Positions 17,081-26,351 of a stretch of 64,000 nucleotides of DNA are shown in pieces. The translations under genes and the position numbers were made by a program. The DNA is taken from NCBI GenBank assembly GCA_947500415.1, contig CANMRT010000002.1, forward strand, positions 124,001 through 188,000. Reading direction: 5' to 3'. Numbering within the stretch: the stretch's first letter is position 1; each line of letters opens with the position of its first letter. The notes under the pieces are model-generated. The model worked only from the letters and a program-made list of their open reading frames with translations, was not told the origin of the DNA and made no database searches. The stretch is from an uncultured Roseicyclus sp. GTDB lineage: Bacteria; Pseudomonadota; Alphaproteobacteria; Rhodobacterales; Rhodobacteraceae.

Positions 17081-18574
17081 TCAGGCGCTGGGGCCACACC
17101 AAAGCGCCTCTTTCTGGGGCAGCGCATCGCGGTTGGCTTCGACGAAAGCCATCATGTTTGCCATGGTTGCGAAATCAGGTAGCGGTTGGAAGCCATCGAT
17201 ATGGACGTAGCTTTCCGGGTCGCACCGCAAGAGTCGCGCGATGACTGAGGCCACGATTGTGCCGCCGACCTTGTCCAGCTTGCCGCCGGCATTGTCCGCC
17301 TCTTCCAGGCAATAGAACCACAGCGGCGTCTTTGCGATGTGGTGATCGGCCAATGTCTGGGGCACCGGAAGCGGTGTGTGCCCCAGAAGGCCCGCAAGGC
17401 GTTGTCCGTTGGGCAGATGCAGGGCGAACCTGTCACGCAGGATGTTGCGAAGGGGCAGTTTCTTGGCCTGGGTTGCGTTCACTGGCGTGCCGTCGGGCAT
17501 TGTGAAGCCGTCCGTCACAAACGGCAGTTCGAACAAAGACGCGGCCACGCTGGTGCCGACGGGCCGTGCCTTTTGAGCGCTGGGGCCGAAGAATTCACCC
17601 ATTTCGATATCGTGGCTGTCATCGCGTGGCTCGAAACCCTGTTTGGCAAAGAACAACTGCTCCGGCCCGCCCGATTTCAGGCGGTATCCGTCCTGTGCAG
17701 TTGCGTGGCCGAACCGATAGGCCGCACCCGAAAACTCCACCGGCATGATCGGAGCATCGGCGCCGAAGGGGTCCGTGGCCATGCAGTCGTCGATGATCGA
17801 CTGCACCACAACTTGCGGCAGGAAATCGGTGATCGTGATGAATTGGTAGTGCAGTCGGATGAAGCGGCGGACGATTTCGAAATCGCTCATCGGTGGCAAG
17901 ACCTGATCGCTCCAGACATCGTCGGACGTGCCTTCCATAGCCTTGGATTTCACAGTCTGTCCCAAAGGCGTATTTGCGATCACCTCGTTCAACAGGATGT
18001 TGTGAAGGCAAATAAATCCGCCCTGAACCTGGCTGACGAAGATGTTCTCGTCGTTGCGCGGATCTCCGATCAGGGCCGTGCCCTTACAATTGCGGGCAAG
18101 GTCCAGCGGGCTGTCGGCGCGTCCGAACAGAAGAAAGCCTTCGTGGTGCTTTCCGGTTGTATCTGTCCACCCGGTATAGAGATGCGGGCTGGCCTCAGGC
18201 CCGTCGCCATAGACGCAATCGAGGTCGAGATTTGGGGTGCGAATGTTGCGAATGTTGCGCGGGTCGGCGACGGTTCCGATGGCCGAACTGGCATCCAGCG
18301 TCACATCGTGATCGAGGAACTGGCCGAAGAACGTCATGCCCGCATCGGCCGGGCCTTCCAGCCTGTCGTTCACCAGCATATCGGCCACAAGCGCGTCGAA
18401 GATGGCGATAAGATCGGCTTTGTTCCCGCTCCAAATCAAGGGGTTCGCGGGGGCCAGGCGCCCGAAGAATTCGGGCAGGACAGAGGTGGCATGGGTATCG
18501 TTGAGGGCATGGCCGTCGAGGCACGCTTTGGTAAAGCGGTCCAACCGACCCAGCCCATGATGAATATGGGACAT
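17081..18574 (-). CDS. Animal-type haem peroxidase
   Basis: A 497-residue protein of the peroxidase-cyclooxygenase superfamily. The distal histidine is His89 in FGQFLDHDVT; Arg173 in DPRNDEN is the likely catalytic arginine; the proximal haem ligand is His290 in YRFGHA. No signal peptide is visible from the chosen start, although bacterial members are often exported by non-classical routes. The ATG at 18572-18574 behind GGAG was preferred to an in-frame upstream ATG giving a 41-residue cysteine-rich extension. Such enzymes make hypohalous acids or oxidise organic substrates with H2O2. It is monocistronic. Confidence 0.87.
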   Translation of the reverse strand: MSHIHHGLGRLDRFTKACLDGHALNDTHATSVLPEFFGRLAPANPLIWSGNKADLIAIFDALVADMLVNDRLEGPADAGMTFFGQFLDHDVTLDASSAIGTVADPRNIRNIRTPNLDLDCVYGDGPEASPHLYTGWTDTTGKHHEGFLLFGRADSPLDLARNCKGTALIGDPRNDENIFVSQVQGGFICLHNILLNEVIANTPLGQTVKSKAMEGTSDDVWSDQVLPPMSDFEIVRRFIRLHYQFITITDFLPQVVVQSIIDDCMATDPFGADAPIMPVEFSGAAYRFGHATAQDGYRLKSGGPEQLFFAKQGFEPRDDSHDIEMGEFFGPSAQKARPVGTSVAASLFELPFVTDGFTMPDGTPVNATQAKKLPLRNILRDRFALHLPNGQRLAGLLGHTPLPVPQTLADHHIAKTPLWFYCLEEADNAGGKLDKVGGTIVASVIARLLRCDPESYVHIDGFQPLPDFATMANMMAFVEANRDALPQKEALWCGPSA

Positions 18575-18756
18575 GGAAAATCTCCGAAAGTATACAAAAG
18601 GGGCCTGCCGGCAGCGCAGAACACACGCGCAGCTCCGCTGCAGGGTCTTCAATGTCGTAAAGCAATAATGCGAAACGCTTATACGTTGTTCGCGCAATAA
18701 TGGTTAACGGAGACCGTTGGGCTGCAAGTTGTGCGGGTATCCGCCGACCGTGCCGT

Positions 18757-19374
18757 TCAGGCGTCTGGCGTAATCAGCCCCAGACCGCGCAGGTAGATGC
18801 CGATGCCAGCCTCCAGCAAGTCTTCGGGCGGGAAGGGGGCGTTGGCTCCGGGACGACCACGCGCGAAGAGTTCGACCACGCCGTGGCTCATGGCCCAGAT
18901 GTGGGCGGAGAACATCGAAGGGGGCGGGCGCTTTTCGGGGGGGATGTGAGCCGAGAGCGCCTCGGCTGCGCGTTCCAGAACGTCGCGGGATTTGTTGGCA
19001 GCTGCGGCCAGTTCGGGTGTGGCGTTGGCGGAGGTGCCGGATTCAAACATTGCCATGTAGTGGCCGGGAAACTTGCGCGCGAAGGCAAGGTAGGCGCGGC
19101 CTGTAGCCTCGAACGCGGCAAGCGCCGTTGGCTGGCCGCTGTTGTAGGCGTGGTCCATCAGATCGGCGAAAATCTCATGCCCCTGACGCGCGCATTCCGC
19201 GATCAGGTCTTCGCGGCCTTCGAAGTGCCGGTAGACGGCTGCGGGGGTCACGCCCGCATTCTTGGCCGCCTCCGACAGGGTAAAACCGGTCGGGCCCTTC
19301 GCCTCGATCAGGCGCAGGGCGGCGTCAACAAGCGCCTGCTTGAGGTTGCCGTGATGGTAGCCGCGTTTGGGCAT
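18757..19374 (-). CDS. TetR/AcrR family transcriptional regulator
   Basis: A 205-residue TetR-like regulator. The DNA-binding domain (residues 8-55) reads NLKQALVDAALRLIEAKG, then FTLSEAAKNAGVTPAAVYRH, the usual TetR helix-turn-helix; a WHG-type C-terminal domain follows. The start ATG at 19372-19374 overlaps the stop of the PPK2 gene (TAATG), so it is the second gene of a two-gene unit. An upstream in-frame start would run back through ppk2 and was rejected. The ligand is unknown. Confidence 0.88.
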   Translation of the reverse strand: MPKRGYHHGNLKQALVDAALRLIEAKGPTGFTLSEAAKNAGVTPAAVYRHFEGREDLIAECARQGHEIFADLMDHAYNSGQPTALAAFEATGRAYLAFARKFPGHYMAMFESGTSANATPELAAAANKSRDVLERAAEALSAHIPPEKRPPPSMFSAHIWAMSHGVVELFARGRPGANAPFPPEDLLEAGIGIYLRGLGLITPDA

Positions 19375-20261
19375 TACTTTGCCACGTGCCCCGGATTGCT
19401 CCACAGCTCCGGTCCGCCTGCGATCTGAGGGTCTGGAGCACCAACAAGCTTTTCGTCTTTGCCATCGTATTCCAATCCCTGCAGAACCGCGCGGATCACG
19501 GCAAGACGCGCGCGGCGTTTGTCGTCGGAACGGATCACCGTCCACGGCGCGGCTGTGGTATGGGAGCGGTCCAACGTTTCGGCAATCGCATCGGAATAGG
19601 CATCCCAGCGTTGCAGGCCTTCGACGTCGATCCAGCTGAGCTTCCATTGTTTAAGCAGATCGCCCTCGCGGTCGAGGAAGCGGCGCAGTTGCTCGGCGCG
19701 ACCCACGTTCAGCCAGATCTTCGTGAGGTGGATGCCGTCCTGCACCAGTGTCGACTCAAAGCCCGGAAGCTGCGCAAAGAAGGTCTCGCGCTGTGCATCA
19801 GTGCAGAAGTCGAAGACCTTCTCGACCACGCCGCGATTGTACCAGCTGCGATCAAAAAGGCGGATTTCTCCGGCGGCCGGCAGGTGTTGGATGTAGCGTT
19901 GGAAATACCATTGTCCGGCTTCACGTTCGGTGGGCTTTGACAAAGCCACAACACCGGCGGCGCGCGGGTTCAGGTTCTCGCGTATCCGCTTGATTGCACC
20001 ACCTTTACCAGCGGCGTCACGGCCCTCGAATACCACGGCGATGCGGGCTCCGGTTTCGCGGGTCCACGCCAGCATTTTTACCAGTTCGATCTGGAGGGCG
20101 GCCAAATCAGCCTCGTATTCCTCCCGATCCATGCGCTTTTCATACGGATAAGACGGGTCCAACACGCGACCCTTCTTGGCACTCTCGATCTGATCACGCA
20201 CCCAATCGGGGGCGAGGTCGTCGAAATAGGCGGTTATCGCACCGACGTGTTTGTTGCTCAT
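19374..20261 (-). CDS. ppk2: Polyphosphate kinase 2
   Basis: A 295-residue PPK2, class I length, using polyphosphate to phosphorylate nucleoside diphosphates (or the reverse). Walker A is [10 protein letters not shown] (about residues 79-88); the Walker B/lid region has [28 protein letters not shown] is another conserved stretch. It is coupled to the TetR gene downstream, suggesting that phosphate-polymer metabolism is co-expressed with a regulator. Enzyme direction (GDP or ADP preference) cannot be read from sequence alone. Confidence 0.92.
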   Translation of the reverse strand: MSNKHVGAITAYFDDLAPDWVRDQIESAKKGRVLDPSYPYEKRMDREEYEADLAALQIELVKMLAWTRETGARIAVVFEGRDAAGKGGAIKRIRENLNPRAAGVVALSKPTEREAGQWYFQRYIQHLPAAGEIRLFDRSWYNRGVVEKVFDFCTDAQRETFFAQLPGFESTLVQDGIHLTKIWLNVGRAEQLRRFLDREGDLLKQWKLSWIDVEGLQRWDAYSDAIAETLDRSHTTAAPWTVIRSDDKRRARLAVIRAVLQGLEYDGKDEKLVGAPDPQIAGGPELWSNPGHVAK

Positions 20262-20336
20262 GGTCTTCTGCCCGCCTCTGGAGGGGTTCGCATCTGCGCG
20301 AATGTTATTCCCTATTACATTAGGGGCTTATGGGGC

Positions 20337-21305
20337 TTAACGCAAACCTGCCGCGACGTTCAGACGGTCGATTGCAGCCACGACCGCGTCCGGATCGGCA
20401 TGGTGAGGCATGTGGCCGACGCCTTCCATGACGACAAGGTTCGCGCCGGAAATGGCCTGCGACAGAGGTTCCGAATGGATCGACAGGGGCACCGTGATGT
20501 CGGCGTCCCCATGCAGGATTTCGGTCGGGACGGAAATATCAGGATAGCGCGGGACCATGGCCTCGATCTGCGGCAGAAGGCGCGTGCGCTGGCGGGCGTT
20601 TTCCAGAAGTGAGAAGCGGCGCAGGACAAGGCCGGTGCCGTAGTGGTCTTCGTAGCCGTCTGGCGCGGTCTGCGGCGAAAAGGTGCCTTCGATTGCAGCG
20701 GTCACGGTCTCGTCGGGCACCCAGGCAGACAGAAGCGCCGCCATGATCGGGCCGGAGATCGGGTTGCCAAGAAGCGTGTAGTAAAGGCCCTGGCTGCCTT
20801 CCCAAGGGTTTGAGGCGCCTGCCAGCACCAGCAGGCCACCGATGTCGTCGGGGCGGTAGACGGACCAAGCGAGCGCAACCGAGCCGCCATACGAATGGCC
20901 CACGACGATTGGGTCCGCGACCTCCAAGGCCAGTGCGGCGTCGGCCAACAGGCGCGCCTGTTCCTCAGCCGTTGCATTGCGTCCGATCATGTCGGTGTAG
21001 CCGAGCCCCGGACGGTCGAAGGCCAACACGCGGTAGCGGTCCGACAGGCGCCCTACGATTTCCAGCGTCCAGTCGTTCACGTTGCCCGACGCTCCGTGGA
21101 TCAGGACAACCGGTGGGGCATCGCGTGGACCTTCGTCGATGTAATGCACGCGCACCGGGTCGCCGCCGCGTGGGTTGGCGACCTCGACGAATTGACCGGC
21201 AGGCGGAAACGCGGCCTCTGTCGCAGCCTCACGCGCTGCGGCGCGCCAGAGTGTGACGGCCGCAACCACTGCGAGGAGGATGGCACATCCGAGGAGAAGC
21301 TTCAT
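20337..21305 (-). CDS. Alpha/beta hydrolase, membrane-anchored
   Basis: A 322-residue hydrolase with an N-terminal membrane anchor or signal ([20 protein letters not shown]). The oxyanion region is HGASGN near residue 70; the nucleophile is Ser138 in GHSYGG; the acid is Asp in HGDADITVP and the base His in GVGHMPHH. The family covers many small-substrate hydrolases. The start ATG at 21303-21305 overlaps the stop of metA by 4 bases (ATGA), so they are probably translated together, although no functional link is known. Confidence 0.85.
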   Translation of the reverse strand: MKLLLGCAILLAVVAAVTLWRAAAREAATEAAFPPAGQFVEVANPRGGDPVRVHYIDEGPRDAPPVVLIHGASGNVNDWTLEIVGRLSDRYRVLAFDRPGLGYTDMIGRNATAEEQARLLADAALALEVADPIVVGHSYGGSVALAWSVYRPDDIGGLLVLAGASNPWEGSQGLYYTLLGNPISGPIMAALLSAWVPDETVTAAIEGTFSPQTAPDGYEDHYGTGLVLRRFSLLENARQRTRLLPQIEAMVPRYPDISVPTEILHGDADITVPLSIHSEPLSQAISGANLVVMEGVGHMPHHADPDAVVAAIDRLNVAAGLR

Positions 21306-22243
21306 TTCCGAAGGTCCGTGCTTGCCAGCCCGATCTGATCCATGTCGTAGGGCGTCGTCAGATAGAGCTCGGACACCCAATTCCCGTAAAGCAGGTGCGC
21401 ATGAGATCGCCAGCGGTTCATCGGGTCGCGCGCTGGATCGTCGTCGGGGTAGTAGTTCACGGGCACGTTGATCGGTGTGCCCGCGTCGACGTCCCGGTCG
21501 TATTCCTGTTTCAGCGTGTCACTGTCGTATTCGAAGTGGTTGAACACATAGAGGGCGCGATGGGCGGTATCCTCAACCAAGGCAGGGCCAACGTCTTCGG
21601 ATGATATCAGCGTGGTCATGCCCGCCGCTTCCATCTCAGCCCGCTGCATCTCGGTCCAGCGGCTGACGGGCATCAGGACATCATCGGAGAACCCGCGCAG
21701 ATAGGGCGAGGCAGGAGCAAGGTTCTGGTGGCGGAAGCAGCCAAAGGCCTTCGCATCCAGGATGTGCTTGGCGACCCCATGGAAGTGATAGGCCATCGCC
21801 ATGCCACCCCAGCAGATGCCGAAGGTGGAATGGACGTGCGTCTGGGTCCAGTCCATCACGCGCGTTAGCTCATCCCAATAGGTCACTTCTTCAAACGGCA
21901 GATGCTCGATCGGGGCGCCGGTGATCAGCAGGCCGTCGAATTTCTCACCGCTCTCCTCGACCTCCGAGAACGGGCGGTAGAATTCGGCCATATGCTCGGA
22001 CGAGGTGTTCTTTGTCTCATGCTCGGACATGCGGATCAGCGAGAATTCGATCTGCAACGGCGACGCCCCGACCAGGCGCGCGAATTGCGTCTCGGTCTGG
22101 ATCTTCTTTGGCATCAGGTTCAGCAAACCAATGCGCAAGGGGCGGATGTCCTGCTTGGACGCGCTATCCTCGGGCATGACCATAACCCCCTCGCGGGAGA
22201 GGATGTCATAGGCGGGCAAGCTGTCGGGGAGTTTGATGGGCAT
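21302..22243 (-). CDS. metA: Homoserine O-acetyltransferase (MetA family)
   Basis: A 313-residue MetA-family enzyme, first committed step of methionine synthesis. [14 protein letters not shown] and [16 protein letters not shown] are family hallmarks; the nucleophile is Cys144 in FGICWGG. Residue 113, aligned to Gly111 of E. coli MetA, is Glu (TGAPIEH). Glu at that site is known to give acetyl-CoA rather than succinyl-CoA specificity, so acetylation is predicted. The ATG at 22241-22243 is chosen because family members begin MPIK. The gap to the upstream gene is only 34 bases, leaving no room for a SAM riboswitch. Confidence 0.93.
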   Translation of the reverse strand: MPIKLPDSLPAYDILSREGVMVMPEDSASKQDIRPLRIGLLNLMPKKIQTETQFARLVGASPLQIEFSLIRMSEHETKNTSSEHMAEFYRPFSEVEESGEKFDGLLITGAPIEHLPFEEVTYWDELTRVMDWTQTHVHSTFGICWGGMAMAYHFHGVAKHILDAKAFGCFRHQNLAPASPYLRGFSDDVLMPVSRWTEMQRAEMEAAGMTTLISSEDVGPALVEDTAHRALYVFNHFEYDSDTLKQEYDRDVDAGTPINVPVNYYPDDDPARDPMNRWRSHAHLLYGNWVSELYLTTPYDMDQIGLASTDLRK

Positions 22244-22277
22244 TTGTCTGTGATGCGCTTTGTTTGGGACGCCGGAG

Positions 22278-23156
22278 TTAAGCCTTGGCGCGGGTCTTGC
22301 CAAGGGCTGTGGCGATCATCTCTTCGGCATCGGCGGCGTCACGCACGGTTTCAACGTCGGCGGCGGTGACGCTGACGCCCCAGTTCTGCGCCATCGCACG
22401 ATAGATCGGCGCGCGGTGGTGGATGACCTTGGAGAAGGCGTGAACGGCGAAGGCGTCGGGGTCAACCTCAGCTTCGGACGCGCCGGTTTCATCCAAATAG
22501 CCGCGCCACAGAGCATCCAGCATCTCGGGCTGGTAGTAGATCGGCTTGGGGTTCGACTTGAAACGACGGATGAGCTCGGCCTCGTGCCCCTCAGGACTTT
22601 CGATCCAGACCATCAAGGTCTGACTAGACAGCGCGCTCAATACCTCATCGGCGGCATCAGAGGGGTCCACGACCTCGCAGATCGATCCGCCGGTATCGCA
22701 GATGAAATTCGCGTAACCGTAGAGCGCGCGTGCGCGGTGGATGAAGGGCAGCGTGTCGAGCAGCGCGTTGACTTCGGCCCGCCGGTGCAGGGCTTGGCGA
22801 CGCTTGTATTCCTCAAACGGCAATCCACCTTTGGCCGGATCGCCGGGCTTGCCAAGGTAAGTCGACAGCGGTGCGAGATTTCCAAAGGTGATGTTGGAGC
22901 CGATGTAGATCGAGTCCGAGCGGAACAGCTCTGCCAGGAACGGCACCTGCATGGCTTGCGACTTGAGATTGTCGGTGATGTGTTCGCCCATGTAGGCGGT
23001 GCCAATGCGGTAATCGACGGAGTAGTGGAACCAATCGCCCTGCGCGCGCAAAAGGCTGGCGAGCACGGTTTTCCCCAGCCCCGACATCCCGAACACCGTG
23101 ATGTGCTTCTCAGCGGCATCGCGGAACGCGGCCGGGCTATCGTAGAGCAATTTCAT
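22278..23156 (-). CDS. P-loop ATPase of unknown role
   Basis: A 292-residue protein with a P-loop near its N-terminus (GMSGLGKT, residues 23-30). [17 protein letters not shown] and [13 protein letters not shown] are conserved-looking stretches that I do not associate with a named family. The ATG at 23154-23156 ([11 protein letters not shown]) is preferred; an in-frame ATG at 23196-23198 would add 14 basic residues and is possible. It is downstream of two small secreted-protein genes on the same strand and upstream of metA. A nucleotide-dependent kinase or ATPase activity is likely, substrate unknown. Confidence 0.75.
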   Translation of the reverse strand: MKLLYDSPAAFRDAAEKHITVFGMSGLGKTVLASLLRAQGDWFHYSVDYRIGTAYMGEHITDNLKSQAMQVPFLAELFRSDSIYIGSNITFGNLAPLSTYLGKPGDPAKGGLPFEEYKRRQALHRRAEVNALLDTLPFIHRARALYGYANFICDTGGSICEVVDPSDAADEVLSALSSQTLMVWIESPEGHEAELIRRFKSNPKPIYYQPEMLDALWRGYLDETGASEAEVDPDAFAVHAFSKVIHHRAPIYRAMAQNWGVSVTAADVETVRDAADAEEMIATALGKTRAKA

Positions 23157-23207
23157 GGGCGCAGGCTTGCCACGGGCACGCCGCCCGAAGCAAGCCATGT
23201 CAGGGCC

Positions 23208-23582
23208 TTAGCGGTACCAGACGCCCTGATTATAGGCTTGGCCAGCATGCACGACCCGCGATTGCTGGCGCAGATAGTAGCCCTGGTTCTGGTAGAACAG
23301 GTTCCGCTGAACAAAGGCGCTGTCGGACATTCCATGATGCGTCGCCCAATTGTTCACGCCACCCGGTGCCGGGCCAAACGTTGCGTGGTAATGAACTTGT
23401 CCGTTGATCACGGCGGCGTCCACCTGGATCGGCACAAGGGGCTGATAGAAGCCTTCGTCGAAGAAATATTGGTAATCGTGATGGGGTAGCCAGCCGGTAG
23501 TGTTTTGTTGCGCCGTTGAGGCTGTAGTCGTGGCCAGGGTCAAAACCAGAGCAGCCAGTGCAGAAAAGAAGACAGATTTCAT
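23208..23582 (-). CDS. Small secreted protein with an HG-repeat domain (first paralog)
   Basis: A 124-residue precursor: a signal peptide (MKSVFFSALAALVLTLATTTASTAQ) then a compact repeat-like domain. DYQYFFDEG, YHATF, WATHHGMSDSAF, QNQGYYL and a C-terminal GVWYR follow the spacing seen in the bacterial tandem repeat domain (BTRD1, polyglycine-hydrolase type). Usually this unit is repeated many times; here it is essentially one copy. The ATG at 23580-23582 was chosen over an upstream in-frame ATG (23592-23594) because a signal peptide then starts cleanly. It is paralogous to the next gene. Confidence 0.75.
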   Translation of the reverse strand: MKSVFFSALAALVLTLATTTASTAQQNTTGWLPHHDYQYFFDEGFYQPLVPIQVDAAVINGQVHYHATFGPAPGGVNNWATHHGMSDSAFVQRNLFYQNQGYYLRQQSRVVHAGQAYNQGVWYR

Positions 23583-23621
23583 GGTGTGTCTCACTTCAAG
23601 TGAAATGGAAAAAGAAAGGGA

Positions 23622-23996
23622 TCAGCGCAGCCAGATTGCCTGGTTCGCGACCCGGCCTGAGGAGCTGACAAAGCGTTGATGATGGCTTAGCCGATAGCCC
23701 TGCGCGCGATACTGTTGATCACGTTGCTGAAACGAGGCATCGGACAATCCATGATGCGTCGCCCAACCGACACCCGGCGGAAGCGGATCGAAATTGGCAA
23801 AGTAGTAGATCTGGCCATAGAACTCAGCGGCTTCCAGATAGGTCAGCAGAAGGCCGCGGCCCTGAACCTGATTTTGAAAATATTGCTGGTATTCAGAGCC
23901 CGTCATCCATTCGGTCGTCACTGTCTGAGCCTGCACATTCGAAGCGGAATGTGACATCAACAGGGCCGCAAGCCCCGCCATTACAATCTGTTTCAT
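23622..23996 (-). CDS. Small secreted protein with an HG-repeat domain (second paralog)
   Basis: A 124-residue precursor, the same length as its neighbour, with the signal MKQIVMAGLAALLMSHSASNV and matching landmarks: EYQQYFQNQ, YYFANF, WATHHGLSDASF, RAQGYRL and AIWLR at the end. The two genes are separated by about 40 bases on the same strand and clearly arose by duplication. The mature proteins are about 100 residues and probably periplasmic or extracellular. No enzymatic residues can be identified. This gene is upstream in the pair. Confidence 0.77.
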   Translation of the reverse strand: MKQIVMAGLAALLMSHSASNVQAQTVTTEWMTGSEYQQYFQNQVQGRGLLLTYLEAAEFYGQIYYFANFDPLPPGVGWATHHGLSDASFQQRDQQYRAQGYRLSHHQRFVSSSGRVANQAIWLR

Positions 23997-24088
23997 TAAT
24001 TCTAGTCTCTCGAAATAGGGTTGAAGGGCAGCCCACCGTTCCGAAAAAGTTTACGCCGCGTCAGGCCGCTCGCCAAGAAAAAACCGCT

Positions 24089-24994
24089 CTACCGGTTACG
24101 CAACATTCCGAAGATACGCCCATCGATCACGATCAATCCAAGCGCCAAAAGGCCGAAGCCTGCGAAGGCAGATGGGGCCAGACGCTCACCCAACACCAGG
24201 GCACCAAGTAGGATGGCCACCGGCGGGATCAGCAGCGTAACGAGCATCGCATTGCCGGACCCGGCCAGCGTGATGATGCGGTAGTAAAGCAGATAGGCGA
24301 GGGCCGTGCCCACGATGCCGAAATAGATGATGGCGGCCCAGGTCTGGGGCAGGGTGGGGACCTGCGGGACACCGTCGACAAGGATCGTGACCGGCAGGAT
24401 GATGACGCTGGCGCCGGTGAGCATCCCTGCGGCCGAGACCTGAGGCGGCAAGTGCGACATGGTCTTGCGCGCCCAGGCGGCGGCGAACGCGTATGAAATC
24501 GTGCCACCGATCACCGCCAGTTGCGCCAATGAGCGGATGTCGAACTGCTGAAAACTCTCTAATCCGATGGCCACAGCCACGCCGAAGAAGGCGATAAGAA
24601 CGCCAATGGCCTTGCGCATCGTCAACCGCTCGTCGGCAAAGACGGCGGCTGCGACAAGGACGCCGAAGATGGCCGTGCCCGCGTTGAAGATCGACGTCAG
24701 GCCGGTCTCAATGAACTGCTGACCCCAGGCCATCAGGCCGAAGGGGATCACGTTGTTCAGAAGGCCCATGACCAGGAACGCCCCCCAGATGCGCCGATCG
24801 CGAGGGACGGCGAGGCCCCGGATCAGGACGTAGGCCCAAAGGATCAGGCAGGCCCAGACCACGCGGTGTGCCACGAGGGTCAGGAAGGGCAGCTCTTCCA
24901 GGCCCAGTTTGATGGCGAGGAACGACGCGCCCCAGATGGCACCGAGGAGGGCCATCAAAGTCCAGGCGTGGGTGCTGACGGAGGTTTGGGTCAT
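24089..24994 (-). CDS. DMT superfamily (EamA) transporter
   Basis: A 301-residue inner-membrane protein with ten hydrophobic helices in two EamA repeats. The first repeat starts with LMALLGAIWGASFLAIKLG, the second with AVIGGTISYAFAAAWARK. PPVAILLGALVLGERL near the end is the usual EamA signature region. Such proteins export small metabolites or amino acids. It appears monocistronic; the next gene upstream on this strand ends with a terminator at 25057-25088. Confidence 0.88.
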   Translation of the reverse strand: MTQTSVSTHAWTLMALLGAIWGASFLAIKLGLEELPFLTLVAHRVVWACLILWAYVLIRGLAVPRDRRIWGAFLVMGLLNNVIPFGLMAWGQQFIETGLTSIFNAGTAIFGVLVAAAVFADERLTMRKAIGVLIAFFGVAVAIGLESFQQFDIRSLAQLAVIGGTISYAFAAAWARKTMSHLPPQVSAAGMLTGASVIILPVTILVDGVPQVPTLPQTWAAIIYFGIVGTALAYLLYYRIITLAGSGNAMLVTLLIPPVAILLGALVLGERLAPSAFAGFGLLALGLIVIDGRIFGMLRNR

Positions 24995-25056
24995 GGATTT
25001 GGTCTAGGTGCTGAACCGTGGCGGCGCGACCCGGAACTTGCGGTTCAGACAAAGAA

Positions 25057-25088
25057 AAACCCCGCGCACCGGACGGCACGCGGGGTTT
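25057..25088 (-). terminator. Intrinsic terminator of the FadL-type porin gene
   Basis: AAACCCCGCG and CGCGGGGTTT (25057-25066 and 25079-25088) form a perfect stem around a 12-base loop, and on the minus strand the stem is followed by further U residues. It lies 20 bases after the porin stop codon. Confidence 0.85.
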
Positions 25089-25108
25089 GGAATAGATTGA
25101 TCGCTGGC

Positions 25109-26212
25109 TTAGAAGTTGTAGCCGAGGCGGAAACCAACGCCGAGCGCCGAGTTGTCGGTGAAATTGTTGAACGCAACTTCTGTCGTCGCATCACCCAGGA
25201 TGGTGTAATTGATGCCGCCTGTAATGTTCACGGCTTCAGTGATGTCATACGATGCCGCAAGCGACAGGCCGATGGACCCATCGGTAGGCGCCAGGTTGGA
25301 GGCCAGATCGCCCGAAGACGCCTCATAGGTGATGCGCCCGATCAGGGCCAAGTCTTCGTTCAACCGACGCGCACCGCCAAGCATCCAAGTGAACGTGTCG
25401 TCGTTGCTGATCGTTCCCAGAGCCGAAAGCGTCGGGATGTCTGCTTCGGACCAATCCGTCCAACGCACCGAGCCCATGACCAACGTGCCTTCAGCAACGC
25501 CGGACTGAACCGCCAATTCCAAAGACTGCGGCAGCGAGTAGGACGTTGTCGTGCCAGTTGGCGGGCCCAATGCGGGGCCACCGCTGTTCACGATCCGGTT
25601 CTCGTGATCGGTTGCGGAGTGATATGTAACGGTCGCCCGAAGTGCGATATCCGGGATCTCATAGGCGGCACCGAGGGTATAGCCCCACGCCCCGTCCGCT
25701 TCGTAGTCGAGTGTTTCGTTTGCGGCGATCGGCGCAGGGCCGACATTGCCACCCGCAATGAAGTTGATCTGCGCGTCCATGACGACATAGCGCAGGCCAC
25801 CGAATACACTGATGCGATCGGTCGCCTGATACCGGAGATAGGCCGCAGCAGACACACCACTCAGCGTTGCGTTAAAGTTACGGAATGGAAAACCGGGAGT
25901 GGAATTTTCGTAGGAGATGTCGGCGCCGAACGCGTCCGAATAGACAAACGCCAACGACAATTGGTCGGTAAGGTCCGTGCGATAGGCAAATCCGAATGTG
26001 GAGTAATCTTCGGCCATATCGCCCGAAGGAATAGTTCCTGCGGCATTCGTGCCGGTCACTTCCGGGCGCACCATGCTGTAGCTGAATTCCGCGTAGTCGC
26101 CGTCTTCGAACAGCGGCGAGATGTTGAAGCCGTTGCGGTCGATGCCGCCGGCAGTCGCGATGCTTGTGGTGGCCAGCAGCGCTGCGGCTGCGGTGAGTGT
26201 GTAGCGGGTCAT
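25109..26212 (-). CDS. Outer-membrane transport protein, OmpP1/FadL family
   Basis: A 367-residue outer-membrane beta-barrel precursor. The signal peptide (MTRYTLTAAAALLATTSIATA) precedes GGIDRNGFNISPLFEDGDYAE, typical of the N-terminal hatch region of FadL-like proteins. Alternating hydrophobic strands run to a C-terminal GFRLGYNF ending in Phe, the barrel-insertion signal. These carry fatty acids or other hydrophobic compounds across the outer membrane. Single gene with its own terminator. Confidence 0.88.
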   Translation of the reverse strand: MTRYTLTAAAALLATTSIATAGGIDRNGFNISPLFEDGDYAEFSYSMVRPEVTGTNAAGTIPSGDMAEDYSTFGFAYRTDLTDQLSLAFVYSDAFGADISYENSTPGFPFRNFNATLSGVSAAAYLRYQATDRISVFGGLRYVVMDAQINFIAGGNVGPAPIAANETLDYEADGAWGYTLGAAYEIPDIALRATVTYHSATDHENRIVNSGGPALGPPTGTTTSYSLPQSLELAVQSGVAEGTLVMGSVRWTDWSEADIPTLSALGTISNDDTFTWMLGGARRLNEDLALIGRITYEASSGDLASNLAPTDGSIGLSLAASYDITEAVNITGGINYTILGDATTEVAFNNFTDNSALGVGFRLGYNF

Positions 26213-26351
26213 GAGTGCCTCCCCGACCTGTATGTCCCAAAGTGTTCTGCCAATACTAAAGGCGGAAAAGGGCCGATCCGGTCAAATATTCCGCAACGTC
26301 AGGACGGGTGCAGGGGCAAGGAAGCCCGGGGCCTGTGTCACAAAAGCTACA

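Noticed and set aside
17339-18700. Plus-strand frame of 453 residues
   Set aside because: Shadow of the haem peroxidase gene on the opposite strand.
22244-22277. Possible SAM-II riboswitch upstream of metA
   Set aside because: SAM-II elements are common before methionine genes in alphaproteobacteria, but only 34 bases separate metA from the next gene, too few for the pseudoknot.
22260-23489. Plus-strand frame of 409 residues
   Set aside because: Shadow of the ATPase and secreted-protein genes; low-complexity composition, no start signals.
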